64,000 nucleotides of DNA from CAXBCP01 sp963974055 (GTDB taxonomy: Bacteria; Pseudomonadota; Alphaproteobacteria; MPNO01; UBA830), in NCBI GenBank assembly GCA_963974055.1, contig CAXBCP010000024.1:9733-73732 (forward strand), read 5' to 3'. The position numbers and the translations under genes were made by a program. Positions 32,461 through 41,044 of this stretch are shown here, in pieces; positions within the stretch are counted from its first letter, which is position 1, and each line of letters opens with the position of its first letter. The notes under the pieces were generated by a model. That model ran no database searches, was not told the origin of the DNA, and saw only the letters and a program-made list of their open reading frames with translations.

Positions 32461-34158
32461 ATGACCGACAAACCACGGATCGCCCATCTTTCCGGCTCCA
32501 ACGCCACGATCAGCAACAGCCCGGCACTGGTGACCAGCAACAAGGCCCGCGCCCAGTACGGCCTGCCGGCACGGCCCAACCCCGACGGCAGCCCGGCCCG
32601 GTTCGACGTCCTTCGGGCGCAGCGCCTGGCGGCCCCGGCGACGGTCTATGTCGAACAGTTCAGCGCCCATCCGCTGGAGCGCGACGCCGCAGAGCTTTAC
32701 GGCCCGCCCGACGGCTATGTCGATGCATCCGGCGCCTTCCACGCCGAGCGGCAATCCGATGCCGACACGCCGGTCTACCGCGTGGAGCTGAGACCCGAAG
32801 ACGGGCTGTATCCCCTGCCCTACATGGCGCGGCAGGCCGACGGCAGCGCGTGGGAGGACGATTGCGCCTTTCCCGGCGCGCCGGCGGCGCAGTCCCGCCA
32901 GGCCTATTACCCGGATGGATCGCGCATGTTCGAGGAAATCGACCGGTTCGGCATCGACGAATACGGCACCGGCAACCTGATCTCGCGCCTGGCGGAAATC
33001 GATTCCTTCCGGGTGCTGCCGTCGGGCGGCTATACCAAGGGCCTTGCCGCCGCCGAGCGCACCGATACCGGGACCGGCGATATCGAACCCGAAGTCATGG
33101 GACAGGACTTCTTCGTCTACCGGCCGGTGCACCTCGCGGTATCGCCGCCGCGCGGCCGGCTGGCGACCGTCGCCAACGACGTGCAGCATATTCTCGACAG
33201 CGGCGACTATCTCGGCGCGATCTGGACCCAGGGCAGCCCGCGGGTGGAAGAGACGCTGTACTGGCTCAACCTTCTGCTCGACACCACGCTGCCGGTCTGC
33301 GGCAACGCCGCCCAGCGCACCCATGGCGAGATCAGCAATGACGGGCCGAAGAACCTTGTGGACTCGGTCGACTACATCACGTCGCGGGTCTGGCAGGACG
33401 GCGACGGCCGGAACCGCGCCGGCGCGGTGGTGATCCAGGAACAGCAGATCTTCGCCGCGCGCGAGGTGCAAAAGGGCGATGCGCGGCCCGGCGGCTACGT
33501 CGTCACCGGCGGCCATGGCGGGTTGCTGGGCGCGGTGCGCCACGGCCAGGCGCCGATCCTGACCTACCTGCCGGGCGCCAAACACACATACCTGTCGGAC
33601 GTGAACAGGTCGAAGCTGCCGGACAGCGTGACCGGCTTCGTCCTGAAAGACGGCACGCTGACATCGCAGGACGTGCCGATCAAAGACGCCGCCGGCGACC
33701 TGATCGATACCTCCGTGCCGATGGTCACGATTATCAAGGAAGGCAATTACAGCCCCGAGACCGCCGATAGCAGCCCGGACCGCGAGGTCGATATCATCGC
33801 CCAGACCGCAGACAACCTGGCCAACGCGCCGCTGTCCGGCTTCGTGGTCGAAGGCCAGTCGCCCTATGGGTCGATGACCAATTCGCAGCGCAACCGGCTG
33901 ATGGCCAGGGCGGTCTATATGGGCATGCCGGTGGCCCGCGTCGGCCGCGGCAATAACGAGGGATTCTCCGCCCCCGCCGGGGTGTTTCTCGGCGGCGGCA
34001 ACCTGACATCGACCAAGGCACGGCTGCTGCTGATCGCCTGCCTGATGAAGTTCGGCGCCCTGCCGCCCGCGGCAGACCCGGATTCCCCGACGGCGGACGA
34101 AACCGCCGCGGTGATGGAACGGCTTGCGCTATACCAGGCGGTGTTCGACACGCACTAG
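32461..34158 (+). CDS. Asparaginase-family protein with altered active-site motifs
   Basis: 565 residues, longer than the usual 330. The C-terminal two-thirds follows the L-asparaginase fold: TQGSPRVEETLYWLNLLLD corresponds to the HGTDTMEET region, SVPMVTIIKEGNYSP and GFVVEGQSPYGSM follow, and the ending NLTSTKARLLLIAC corresponds to the family's last helix. The first catalytic loop, usually TGGTIA, reads SGSNATIS, and the catalytic TDT reads SPR, so normal asparagine hydrolysis is doubtful. No signal peptide. It follows two SDR genes and precedes a TctC binding protein, so it may process an amide intermediate of a catabolic route. An insertion lies between the two conserved Thr loops (about residues 25-265). 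Confidence 0.75.
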   Translation: MTDKPRIAHLSGSNATISNSPALVTSNKARAQYGLPARPNPDGSPARFDVLRAQRLAAPATVYVEQFSAHPLERDAAELYGPPDGYVDASGAFHAERQSDADTPVYRVELRPEDGLYPLPYMARQADGSAWEDDCAFPGAPAAQSRQAYYPDGSRMFEEIDRFGIDEYGTGNLISRLAEIDSFRVLPSGGYTKGLAAAERTDTGTGDIEPEVMGQDFFVYRPVHLAVSPPRGRLATVANDVQHILDSGDYLGAIWTQGSPRVEETLYWLNLLLDTTLPVCGNAAQRTHGEISNDGPKNLVDSVDYITSRVWQDGDGRNRAGAVVIQEQQIFAAREVQKGDARPGGYVVTGGHGGLLGAVRHGQAPILTYLPGAKHTYLSDVNRSKLPDSVTGFVLKDGTLTSQDVPIKDAAGDLIDTSVPMVTIIKEGNYSPETADSSPDREVDIIAQTADNLANAPLSGFVVEGQSPYGSMTNSQRNRLMARAVYMGMPVARVGRGNNEGFSAPAGVFLGGGNLTSTKARLLLIACLMKFGALPPAADPDSPTADETAAVMERLALYQAVFDTH

Positions 34159-34231
34159 TATCGGTCACCCGCACTCCGCTGCTGGCGCTGCCCGTCATAA
34201 TATCTTAGGCTTTCTCCGTCGTCTTCGAGAC

Positions 34232-34263
34232 GCAAACAACGCTGCAAACAATGCAGCAAACGG
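34232..34263 (+). repeat. Three short direct repeats before the tctC-like start
   Basis: GCAAAC recurs at 34232, 34244 and 34256 with an exact 12-bp period; the first two units are GCAAACAACGCT and GCAAACAATGCA. The third runs straight into the ribosome-binding sequence GGAGGAAAC. They lie in the 5' leader. Confidence 0.6.
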
Positions 34264-34273
34264 AGGAAACACC

Positions 34274-35293
34274 ATGCGAAAACTAGGATTTCTGGTCGGG
34301 TCGGCGGCACTTGCCGCGACCGCGATGCTGACAACGACATCTGCAAACGCCGCGGATCCCTATTTCAAGGGCAAAACCATCACATTCGTCGTCGGGTTCG
34401 GCGCGGGCGGCGGTTATGACGCCTATGCACGTATGCTGGCCCCCCATTTCGAACGCGAGCTCGGCGCCGATGTCGTCGTCGTCAACAAGCCGGGCGCCGG
34501 CGGGATGAGCGCGCTGAACCGGCTGTACAGCGCGCCGGCGGATCCGCTGCAGATGACGATTGTCAACGGCACCGGCGCAGGGCTGCAGCAGTTACTGGGG
34601 ATGAAGGCCGCCAAGTTCGACCTGACGAAGCTCCCGATTCTCGGCATCATCGACCATGCAAGGTGGATATGGCTGGCCAAAAACGATTCGAAGTTCTCCA
34701 GCCCCGCCGAAGCAATGAAAAGCACCAACGTCATCAACTGGGCGGGATACGGCAAGATTTCCGGTATTTCCGACGGGGCGGAGATGACCTGTCATGCGCT
34801 CGCGATGAAATGCAAAGTGGTCATCGGCTACAAGGGCAGCCGGGCGGCGGCGCTCGCGCTCGCGCAGGGAGAAATGGATTCTCTCTATGTCTCCGAAACG
34901 TCGGCCTATAAATACGTGCAGGCAAAGAATGCCAAGGCGGTCGCGACCATGAACCGCAAACGGTCGATCCTGTTTCCCGATCTGCCGACCATCTTTGAAT
35001 CGGTCAAACTGACCAAGGACCAGGAATGGTGGATCGACTACCGGTCGACCGTCGAAAGCCTCGGCCGGATGCTGGTCGTCGCGCCGTCCACCCCGGCCGC
35101 CGTGGTCGCAAAGATGCGCGCCGCCACCGACCGGATTCTGAGCGATCCCAAGATCGTCGCCGAAGGCGCCAAGAAAAAACGCTACATCAAGTACATCCCC
35201 GCTGCGGAGGCTGCGAAGATGGTCCAGACCGTCATCAACAGCGTCAACGACAAGCAGAAAGCCGAAATCAGCAAGGTCGTTCTCGGCAAATAA
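34274..35293 (+). CDS. TctC/Bug-family solute-binding protein
   Basis: 339 residues with a signal peptide (GSAALAATAMLTTTSANA, cleavage near residue 27). It belongs to the periplasmic binding proteins of tripartite tricarboxylate transporters: KGKTITFVVGFGAGGGYDAYAR and VVVNKPGAGGMSALN are the carboxylate-binding loops. The ligand is a small carboxylate in known members. The membrane partners TctA and TctB are absent here. ATG at 34274 follows a strong GGAGG. A terminator follows the gene, separating it from the exporter gene. Confidence 0.9.
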   Translation: MRKLGFLVGSAALAATAMLTTTSANAADPYFKGKTITFVVGFGAGGGYDAYARMLAPHFERELGADVVVVNKPGAGGMSALNRLYSAPADPLQMTIVNGTGAGLQQLLGMKAAKFDLTKLPILGIIDHARWIWLAKNDSKFSSPAEAMKSTNVINWAGYGKISGISDGAEMTCHALAMKCKVVIGYKGSRAAALALAQGEMDSLYVSETSAYKYVQAKNAKAVATMNRKRSILFPDLPTIFESVKLTKDQEWWIDYRSTVESLGRMLVVAPSTPAAVVAKMRAATDRILSDPKIVAEGAKKKRYIKYIPAAEAAKMVQTVINSVNDKQKAEISKVVLGK

Positions 35294-35308
35294 CGGAGCG
35301 TATCGTAA

Positions 35309-35346
35309 CGACGGCCGGGGAAGACCGCCCCGGCCGTCGGTATTTT
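35309..35346 (+). terminator. Intrinsic terminator after the tctC-like gene
   Basis: A perfect 12-bp GC-rich stem (35309-35320 with 35328-35339, 7-base loop) is followed by GTATTTT. Confidence 0.85.
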
Positions 35347-35397
35347 CAGACAAAACCGCTGGCCCTTCGCGGGCACAGCGGCGGATAATTCCTCCCC

Positions 35398-36135
35398 ATG
35401 GACCCCACCCTTCTCGCGATTGCCTGCGGCGCGTTTTTCTTCGCGGCATTTTCCAAGGGCATCACCGGCATGGGGTTTGCAACCACCTGTCTGCCGATCA
35501 TCGCGCTGGCCATGGGGCTGGAGGTCGCGCTGCCGCTGGTGCTGGTGCCGTCGGTCGCCAGCAACATTATCGTCCAGGTCGAGGCGGGGCATTTCCGCGA
35601 ATCCATTCGCCGGTTCTGGCCGATGCTGATCGCCGGCATGCTCGGCGTCGTCATCGGGCTGGTCCTGCTGACCTGGATGGAAGCACGGGCGGCGGGCGCG
35701 GCGCTGGGCGTCGTGCTGATCGTCTACGGCCTGTTCGCCCTGAAAACGCCGAACCTGACATTACCGCCCCGCTATGAGAAACCGCTCGGCCCGGTAACCG
35801 GTTTCGCCACCGGCATTATTAACGGCCTGACGGGATCGCAGCTGATGCCCGTCCTGCCCTATCTGATGGCGCTGCATCTCGACCGCGAACGGTTCGTGCA
35901 GGCCATCAACTGCTCGTTCACCGCGTCCAGCATCGTGATGGCCGTCGGCCTGTCGAAAATCGGCCTGATGACTACGGAGACGGCCCTGGTCTCGGCCATC
36001 GGCATAGCTCCCGTCTGGATCGGCCTGAAGCTCGGCGGCAATATCCGCCGCCGCCTGACGCCGGAGATTTTCCGCAAACTGGTCATCTACATGCTGATGG
36101 CGTCCGGCGTATTACTGCTTATTCGCGCAGTTTGA
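35398..36135 (+). CDS. TauE/SafE-family sulfite/organosulfur exporter
   Basis: 245 residues with about eight hydrophobic helices. The two family repeats show as AAFSKGITGMGFATTCLP near the N-terminus and GFATGIINGLTGSQLMPVLP in the middle. Known members export sulfite, sulfoacetate or related anions; here the substrate is unknown. It follows the SDR/asparaginase-like/TctC genes on the same strand but after a terminator. It is convergent with the hydroxyacyl-CoA dehydrogenase gene. Confidence 0.9.
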   Translation: MDPTLLAIACGAFFFAAFSKGITGMGFATTCLPIIALAMGLEVALPLVLVPSVASNIIVQVEAGHFRESIRRFWPMLIAGMLGVVIGLVLLTWMEARAAGAALGVVLIVYGLFALKTPNLTLPPRYEKPLGPVTGFATGIINGLTGSQLMPVLPYLMALHLDRERFVQAINCSFTASSIVMAVGLSKIGLMTTETALVSAIGIAPVWIGLKLGGNIRRRLTPEIFRKLVIYMLMASGVLLLIRAV

Positions 36136-36151
36136 TCCGGCGCCGCGGAAA

Positions 36152-37678
36152 TCAGGCTTCCGGCGTCATCAGTGAAATGCCGAGACGGGCGCGGCGGGTC
36201 AGCCAGGGGCTGGGGCGGTACCGCGGGTCGCCGTAGAAGGCGTGCATCGCCGTCAGGATCGCGTGAATTTTCGCCGCGCCGACGCTGTCGCCGAATTCAA
36301 GCGGCCCCTGCGGGTAGGCGAGGCCGAGACGGACGGCCTTGTTGATGTCTTCCGGCGTCGCGATACGCATCTGCGCGATTTCCGACGCGATATTGACGAT
36401 GGTCGCGATCGTGCGCTGGGCGATAAAGCCGGGACTGTCGTGGATTACCGTGACCGCGCCGCCGTCGGCGGCCAGTACGGCATGGGCAAGGTCGCGCACG
36501 CCCGTATCGGTGACGCTGGTGGTCATCAGGGTCCGCCGCCCGTCGAGACCGAACAGGGTATCGACCGCGATCGTGCGTTCGGCCTCGATGCCGAGATCTA
36601 TCGCCGTCATCGTCGCATCGCGGCCCAGCGGCGCGACCATGCAGATCGCGCGGGCGGACGGCTTGTCGCCGGTCTCGATTTCGACCTTGCCCTTCAGGAA
36701 CTCGGCCAGGATTGTCGCACCGTCATGGCCCTGCCCGCCGATCCAGACGGCGTCCGGCAGGTCGGTCGGCGCGGCGGCAACCTTCGGAGCGATCTTCTTG
36801 TTGTCCTCATAGGCGTAGAAACCCTTGCCGGTCTTGCGGCCGAGCAGGCCCGCAGCCATGCGGTTGCGAATAAAGGCCTGCGGCTTGAAACGCTGTTCCT
36901 GGTAAAACTGCTCGTAGATCGATTCCATGACGACGCCGGACACGTCGAGCCCGGTCGTATCCATCAGCTCGAACGGCCCCATGCGGAACGCGGCGCCGCC
37001 TTCACGGAGCACGTCGTCGACCTGGTGCGCCTCGGCGATCCCTTCGGCAAGAATGCGCACCCCTTCGGTATACAGCCCGCGCCCGGCGTGATTGACGAGA
37101 AATCCGGGCGTGTCCTGGGTGCGAACCGGATCGTGCCCGCATTTGCGGGCGATCGCATCGAGCTTGTCGGCAACCCAGGGCGCGGTCAGCTGACCGTCGA
37201 CGACCTCGACCACTTTCAGCAGCGGCACGGGATTGAAAAAATGAAATCCCGCAACCCGTTCGGGTTTTGCACAGCCGGCGGCGATCTGGGTCACGGACAG
37301 CGACGACGTGTTGGAGGCAAGGATCGCATCTTCGGCGACGAGACCTTCAAGCTCGCTGAAGACCTTTCGCTTCACGTCCAGGTTCTCGACGATCGCCTCG
37401 ACGACCATGCCGCAATCCGCGAGATCGGCAAGCGAATCCACGATTTCCAGACGTCCGTTGGCGATGGCCGCGGCGTCTTCCGACATCTGCCCCTTTTCGG
37501 CGGCGCGGTTGATCATGCGCGCGATGAATTCCTGCGCCTTGTCCGCCGCACCGTCCTGCGCGTCGAACATCTTGACCGTGAATCCGCCGATGACTGCGAT
37601 CTGGGCGATGCCGCGGCCCATTGTGCCGGTGCCGATGACACCGATAACGAATTTGGATGAATTGACGTCCTGCGCCAT
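36152..37678 (-). CDS. 3-hydroxyacyl-CoA dehydrogenase, PaaH-like two-domain form
   Basis: 508 residues: an N-terminal NAD fold (IGVIGTGTMGRGIAQIAV), the catalytic His in GFHFFNPVPLLKVVEV, a first C-terminal domain (QDTPGFLVNHAGRGL to RKTGKGFYAYEDN), a linker, and a second copy of the C-terminal domain near residues 415-505 (DSPGFIAQRTIATIVN). This duplicated architecture is that of PaaH/PaaC in phenylacetate breakdown and of related beta-oxidation enzymes. It oxidises a 3-hydroxyacyl-CoA with NAD+. It is the last gene in a run with a nitronate monooxygenase-like gene and an enoyl-CoA hydratase, 13 bp apart, which supports an operon. Confidence 0.93.
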   Translation of the reverse strand: MAQDVNSSKFVIGVIGTGTMGRGIAQIAVIGGFTVKMFDAQDGAADKAQEFIARMINRAAEKGQMSEDAAAIANGRLEIVDSLADLADCGMVVEAIVENLDVKRKVFSELEGLVAEDAILASNTSSLSVTQIAAGCAKPERVAGFHFFNPVPLLKVVEVVDGQLTAPWVADKLDAIARKCGHDPVRTQDTPGFLVNHAGRGLYTEGVRILAEGIAEAHQVDDVLREGGAAFRMGPFELMDTTGLDVSGVVMESIYEQFYQEQRFKPQAFIRNRMAAGLLGRKTGKGFYAYEDNKKIAPKVAAAPTDLPDAVWIGGQGHDGATILAEFLKGKVEIETGDKPSARAICMVAPLGRDATMTAIDLGIEAERTIAVDTLFGLDGRRTLMTTSVTDTGVRDLAHAVLAADGGAVTVIHDSPGFIAQRTIATIVNIASEIAQMRIATPEDINKAVRLGLAYPQGPLEFGDSVGAAKIHAILTAMHAFYGDPRYRPSPWLTRRARLGISLMTPEA

Positions 37679-37691
37679 GAGCTGGTCCTTT

Positions 37692-38675
37692 TTAAAGTCT
37701 GTTCAACCGGTCGCGCACTGCGGCCGCTTCGGCAACGATGCCGTCGATGATGGATTCGGCGGATTCGATTTCGCCGGCAAAGGCAACCGACTGTCCGATG
37801 GACGCCGTGCCCTTGGTCCAGTCGCCGTCTTCATAGGCTTCTTTCTGCAGCGTACCCTGCACATGCGGCCGGTACGCTTCGTAATCGGTGATTCCCTCGG
37901 CTTCGAGTTCCAGCACACGGGCGGCGGAGTCGTTCTTCAGCACGCGCGAACTGTCGCCGAAGATATTCATGATCAGGCTTGTATCGCCGGCGTCGAGCCC
38001 GGCCAGATGCTTCTTGTAATTCGGGTGCGCCCAGATTTCCTCCGATACGATCATCCGTGTCGCCAGCAGCATGCCGTCGGCCCCGAGCGCGAGACACGCC
38101 ATCAGCTGGCGCCCGGTCCCCATGCCACCTGCCAGCACCACGGGGATATCGAGCGCCTGCGGCACGGTGGCGCCCTGAACCATGGTCCCGATCAGGTCCC
38201 GTCCCGGGTGTCCGCCCGCTTCCGCCCCGAGGATCGTGATCGCATCGACACCGGCATTCTGCGCCGACACGGCGTGGCGCAGGGTCGTGCATTTGTGGAT
38301 GACCTTGATGCCCGCATCCCTGATGCGCGGCAGAAACATTTTCGGCGAAAACCCGGCGGTTTCCAGGAATTTCACGTTTTCGTCGATGGCGATTTCGAGA
38401 AACGTTTCCAGCAACCGGTTGGCTTCGGGCCGGGCCGAAATATACAGGTTCACGCCGAACGGCCTGCCGTCGGACAGATCATGCGCCATGCGGATCTGTT
38501 CGCGGAAATCCTCCGGCGTCGGGAACGACCGCGGCGTGATGAACCCGATCCCGCCGGCGCGCGCGACGGCGCTGACATATTTGGCGTCGGCAAGCCACAT
38601 CATGCCGCCGCAGACCAGCGGATGCTCGATCCCGAAAAGATCGGTGATACGGGTGCGGAAGGTCTGCGGGGTCAT
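37692..38675 (-). CDS. Nitronate monooxygenase-family FMN protein
   Basis: 327 residues, a TIM-barrel FMN protein of the nitronate monooxygenase/2-nitropropane dioxygenase family. The N-terminus reads RITDLFGIEHPLVCGGMM, followed by ARAGGIGFITP, KCTTLRHAVSAQNAG and the phosphate-binding loops GAEAGGHPG and LAGGMGTGRQL. Several family members placed in acyl-CoA operons act as enoyl reductase-like or propionate-3-nitronate detoxifying enzymes, so the substrate is open. It sits 6 bp after the enoyl-CoA hydratase gene and 13 bp before the hydroxyacyl-CoA dehydrogenase. Confidence 0.9.
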   Translation of the reverse strand: MTPQTFRTRITDLFGIEHPLVCGGMMWLADAKYVSAVARAGGIGFITPRSFPTPEDFREQIRMAHDLSDGRPFGVNLYISARPEANRLLETFLEIAIDENVKFLETAGFSPKMFLPRIRDAGIKVIHKCTTLRHAVSAQNAGVDAITILGAEAGGHPGRDLIGTMVQGATVPQALDIPVVLAGGMGTGRQLMACLALGADGMLLATRMIVSEEIWAHPNYKKHLAGLDAGDTSLIMNIFGDSSRVLKNDSAARVLELEAEGITDYEAYRPHVQGTLQKEAYEDGDWTKGTASIGQSVAFAGEIESAESIIDGIVAEAAAVRDRLNRL

Positions 38676-38681
38676 GAATCC

Positions 38682-39452
38682 CTACTTCCGGAAAACCGGC
38701 GCCCGTTTCTCCATAAAGGCGGAGAACCCTTCCTGGAATTCGCCGGCGCCGAAACAGCCTGCCTGGGCCAGCGCCTCCATTTCGAGCGCTTCTTCCAGCT
38801 TGACCGGCGCAAGCCCGAGCTGCTGTTTCGCGATGGCAAAAGCGAAGGGCGGCATCGCCGCGAGGGTCAGCGCACGTTCGATCGCGGTCTCTTCCGCCTT
38901 GCCCTCGGCGACCAGTTCGTCGGCAAGACCCATTCCGACGGCGTCCGGCGCCTTGACCATTTTCGCATAGAGCAATAACTGGCGCGCCTTCGCCCCGCCG
39001 GCGCGGCGCGGCAGCGTATGCAGAATGCCGTAATCCGGGATCAGGCCGACCTTGAAAAACGGAAAGCCGATGGTGCCGCCTTCGGCGATCACCGCGGTGT
39101 CGCCCAGCATCGCAAGCCCGGCCCCGGCGCCGACCGCAAAACCTTCGATGGCGGTGACGACCGGCTTTTCGGCCTCGGCGATCATGCGGACGATACGGTG
39201 ATTGGCCTTCATCCGGGCGCGCGCACCTTTGGAATCGAGGCCTTCCATGCTGGCGATGTCGCCGCCCGCGCAGAAATGCCCTCCTTCGCCGGTGATCAGG
39301 ACGGCGTGAACCGCGTCGTCGGCCAAAAGCCGGGGAAGTTCCGCAATCAGGGTGTTCCGCACATCGTCGTTCAGCGCGTTGCGCTTGTCCGGGCGGTTGA
39401 TCGCGACGCGGCCGATCCCGTCGGCGCGGCGTTCAATGTTCACGACTGCCAT
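38682..39452 (-). CDS. Enoyl-CoA hydratase/isomerase
   Basis: 256 residues, crotonase fold. The N-terminal INRPDKRNALNDDVR, the oxyanion-hole loop GEGGHFCAGGDIASME and AIEGFAVGAGAGLAMLGD are typical. At the positions of the two hydratase Glu residues the sequence reads GTIGFPFFKVGLIPDYG, where Asp replaces the second Glu (LIPDYG), as in isomerase or hydrolase branches. So isomerase or hydrolase activity is possible instead of hydration. First of three tightly packed acyl-CoA genes. Confidence 0.92.
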   Translation of the reverse strand: MAVVNIERRADGIGRVAINRPDKRNALNDDVRNTLIAELPRLLADDAVHAVLITGEGGHFCAGGDIASMEGLDSKGARARMKANHRIVRMIAEAEKPVVTAIEGFAVGAGAGLAMLGDTAVIAEGGTIGFPFFKVGLIPDYGILHTLPRRAGGAKARQLLLYAKMVKAPDAVGMGLADELVAEGKAEETAIERALTLAAMPPFAFAIAKQQLGLAPVKLEEALEMEALAQAGCFGAGEFQEGFSAFMEKRAPVFRK

Positions 39453-39509
39453 CTGTGCATCCCTGTTGTTCCGAGAAGTCCCTCGGGCCGCAATATTGCC
39501 GTTTTGAAA

Positions 39510-39917
39510 TCAGTCGGCAAGGCGAACGAGATGCGCCGCACAGCCGCGGCAGTCCGAACTGCCGAATCCGGCGACCGGCACCGTCGCACCCGCTTCCAGA
39601 AGCGCCGCGACCAGATCGCATTCCCGTCCGCCGGGATAGGTTTTCACATCGACACATTCGGCGCGTGCCGACAGATGATCGATATGCCAGTGCGGTTTCT
39701 TGTCGGCCCGCAGGTGCCGTGCCACCCGGGCGCGGATGCCGCCGGGACCGAACGCACTGCCGGCATAAACGTACGCCCCGGGAGGGAGCGCCGGCGAATT
39801 CAGCCGGGCGACGGGGAGCGTAAGCGGTTTTTCCAGCCGGAATGTCAGGGCATAGGCGCCCGGCCCGGCCGGAAGCAGGTCCGACGGCAAGTCCGGACTT
39901 CCGTGGGCCGCAATCAC
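39510..39917 (-). CDS. DUF123 / GIY-YIG-type protein
   Basis: 135 residues from the GTG at 39917, which overlaps the stop of the lipoate-ligase-like gene by 4 bp (GTGA). The domain begins GAYALTFRLEKP and has PPGAYVYAGSAFGPGGIRAR, a GIY-YIG-like core, then KPHWHIDHLSA and a C-terminal Cys pair in GSSDCRGCAAHL. DUF123 proteins are found fused to endonuclease III in archaea and alone in bacteria; nuclease activity is not established. The frame continues upstream inside the neighbour, but that part is Arg-rich and not family-like. Confidence 0.85.
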   Translation of the reverse strand: MIAAHGSPDLPSDLLPAGPGAYALTFRLEKPLTLPVARLNSPALPPGAYVYAGSAFGPGGIRARVARHLRADKKPHWHIDHLSARAECVDVKTYPGGRECDLVAALLEAGATVPVAGFGSSDCRGCAAHLVRLAD

Positions 39918-41032
39918 CCCGCCGGCTTCTGGTCCGCCAGCGCCTTGACGAAGGCCGACATCAGGTCGTCGGTCTCGACGCTCGCGAATTCGACGTCGTC
40001 GCGCTCCATAAACGCCGTGACCCGGGCGCGAAGGTCGGCTTCGCTGGCGGGACAGCCCGCAAGCGCGTCTTCCAGCCAGCCGACGGAATCGATCGGGCGC
40101 GGATGCCAGTCCCCGTTGAGGATGGCGTGCAGCACCGCGCCGTCGCGGACCACCAGCGTTGCCCACAGCATGCCGCCGACCGCCTTGTGACGGCCGCGTC
40201 CGACGGTATCGCCGGCCCCGACAAGATCGCCGAAGCGCACTTTCTCGCTTTTGCCGTACAGCCAGGTGTCGTTGTCGTATTCGGCACGGAATTCTTCGGC
40301 ATAGCCGCGCTCGGCATCGGTCAGTTCGCCGGGTTCGAGCACCACGTCGCTGAAGGCATGCGCCACCGCAGCGCGGGCCATGCTTTCGAGATCGCCGGCC
40401 ATGATTTCCCGCCCGGCTTCGCGTTCAAGACAGGTAAACCGGGACTGCAGGTCCTTGTGCACCTTGTCCTGCACTTTTTCGGGCGGCATCGGCATCGCGG
40501 TGCCTGCGATTTCGGTGTTCATTTCCTTCACGTTGACGACGAAGCGGAACGTCATCACGCCGTTTTCGATTTTGAGCGAGGTCGGCACCAGCTTGCGGCC
40601 CTCGACCTGCACGTCGTTGAGCGGCCGGTATTCGGCGGGAAAGCCGAACTGGTCGCTCAGCGTTTCGGCGAAGGCGGTCAGGATTTTGGGGAACGCCTCT
40701 GTCGTGGTTTCGGGCACGTCCGGGTGCGACGTCGGCACGAAATAGACCATGAACGCGGACCCGGTGCCGGTATAGATAGCGCCGCCGCCGTTCACCCGGC
40801 GGCGGAAATCGATATCGTTGTCGCGGCAGAAATCCAGGTTGAGCACCTGTTCCGGGTCTTCGTTGACGCCGATGGTGATCGAATCGCGGTCGAACACGTT
40901 GAGGAAGATCGTCGGCGGCGCATCGCCGTTCACGACCGCTTTTTCCACGGCGGGGGAAACGGACACCGAAAAATCGGCATAGGAATTTCTGTCGACGATC
41001 AGCCGCCATGCGTTTTCGGTCATTGAATACAA
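39914..41032 (-). CDS. Lipoate--protein ligase A-family protein
   Basis: 372 residues. The catalytic fold is of the LplA/LipB/BirA type: DSITIGVNEDPEQVLN, the substrate loop DFRRRVNGGGAIYTGTGSAF, and KLVPTSLKIENGVMTF in the place of the LplA lysine segment. In true LplA the first motif is RRxSGGGAVYHD; here it is RRVNGGGAIYTG, so the substrate may be lipoate, octanoate or another acid. A C-terminal extension contains a KAVGGMLWATLVVRDG domain like the LplA accessory domain. It sits among acyl-CoA genes, 12 bp after the CoA-ligase-like gene. Confidence 0.82.
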   Translation of the reverse strand: MYSMTENAWRLIVDRNSYADFSVSVSPAVEKAVVNGDAPPTIFLNVFDRDSITIGVNEDPEQVLNLDFCRDNDIDFRRRVNGGGAIYTGTGSAFMVYFVPTSHPDVPETTTEAFPKILTAFAETLSDQFGFPAEYRPLNDVQVEGRKLVPTSLKIENGVMTFRFVVNVKEMNTEIAGTAMPMPPEKVQDKVHKDLQSRFTCLEREAGREIMAGDLESMARAAVAHAFSDVVLEPGELTDAERGYAEEFRAEYDNDTWLYGKSEKVRFGDLVGAGDTVGRGRHKAVGGMLWATLVVRDGAVLHAILNGDWHPRPIDSVGWLEDALAGCPASEADLRARVTAFMERDDVEFASVETDDLMSAFVKALADQKPAG

Positions 41033-41044
41033 TCCATCCTGAAT

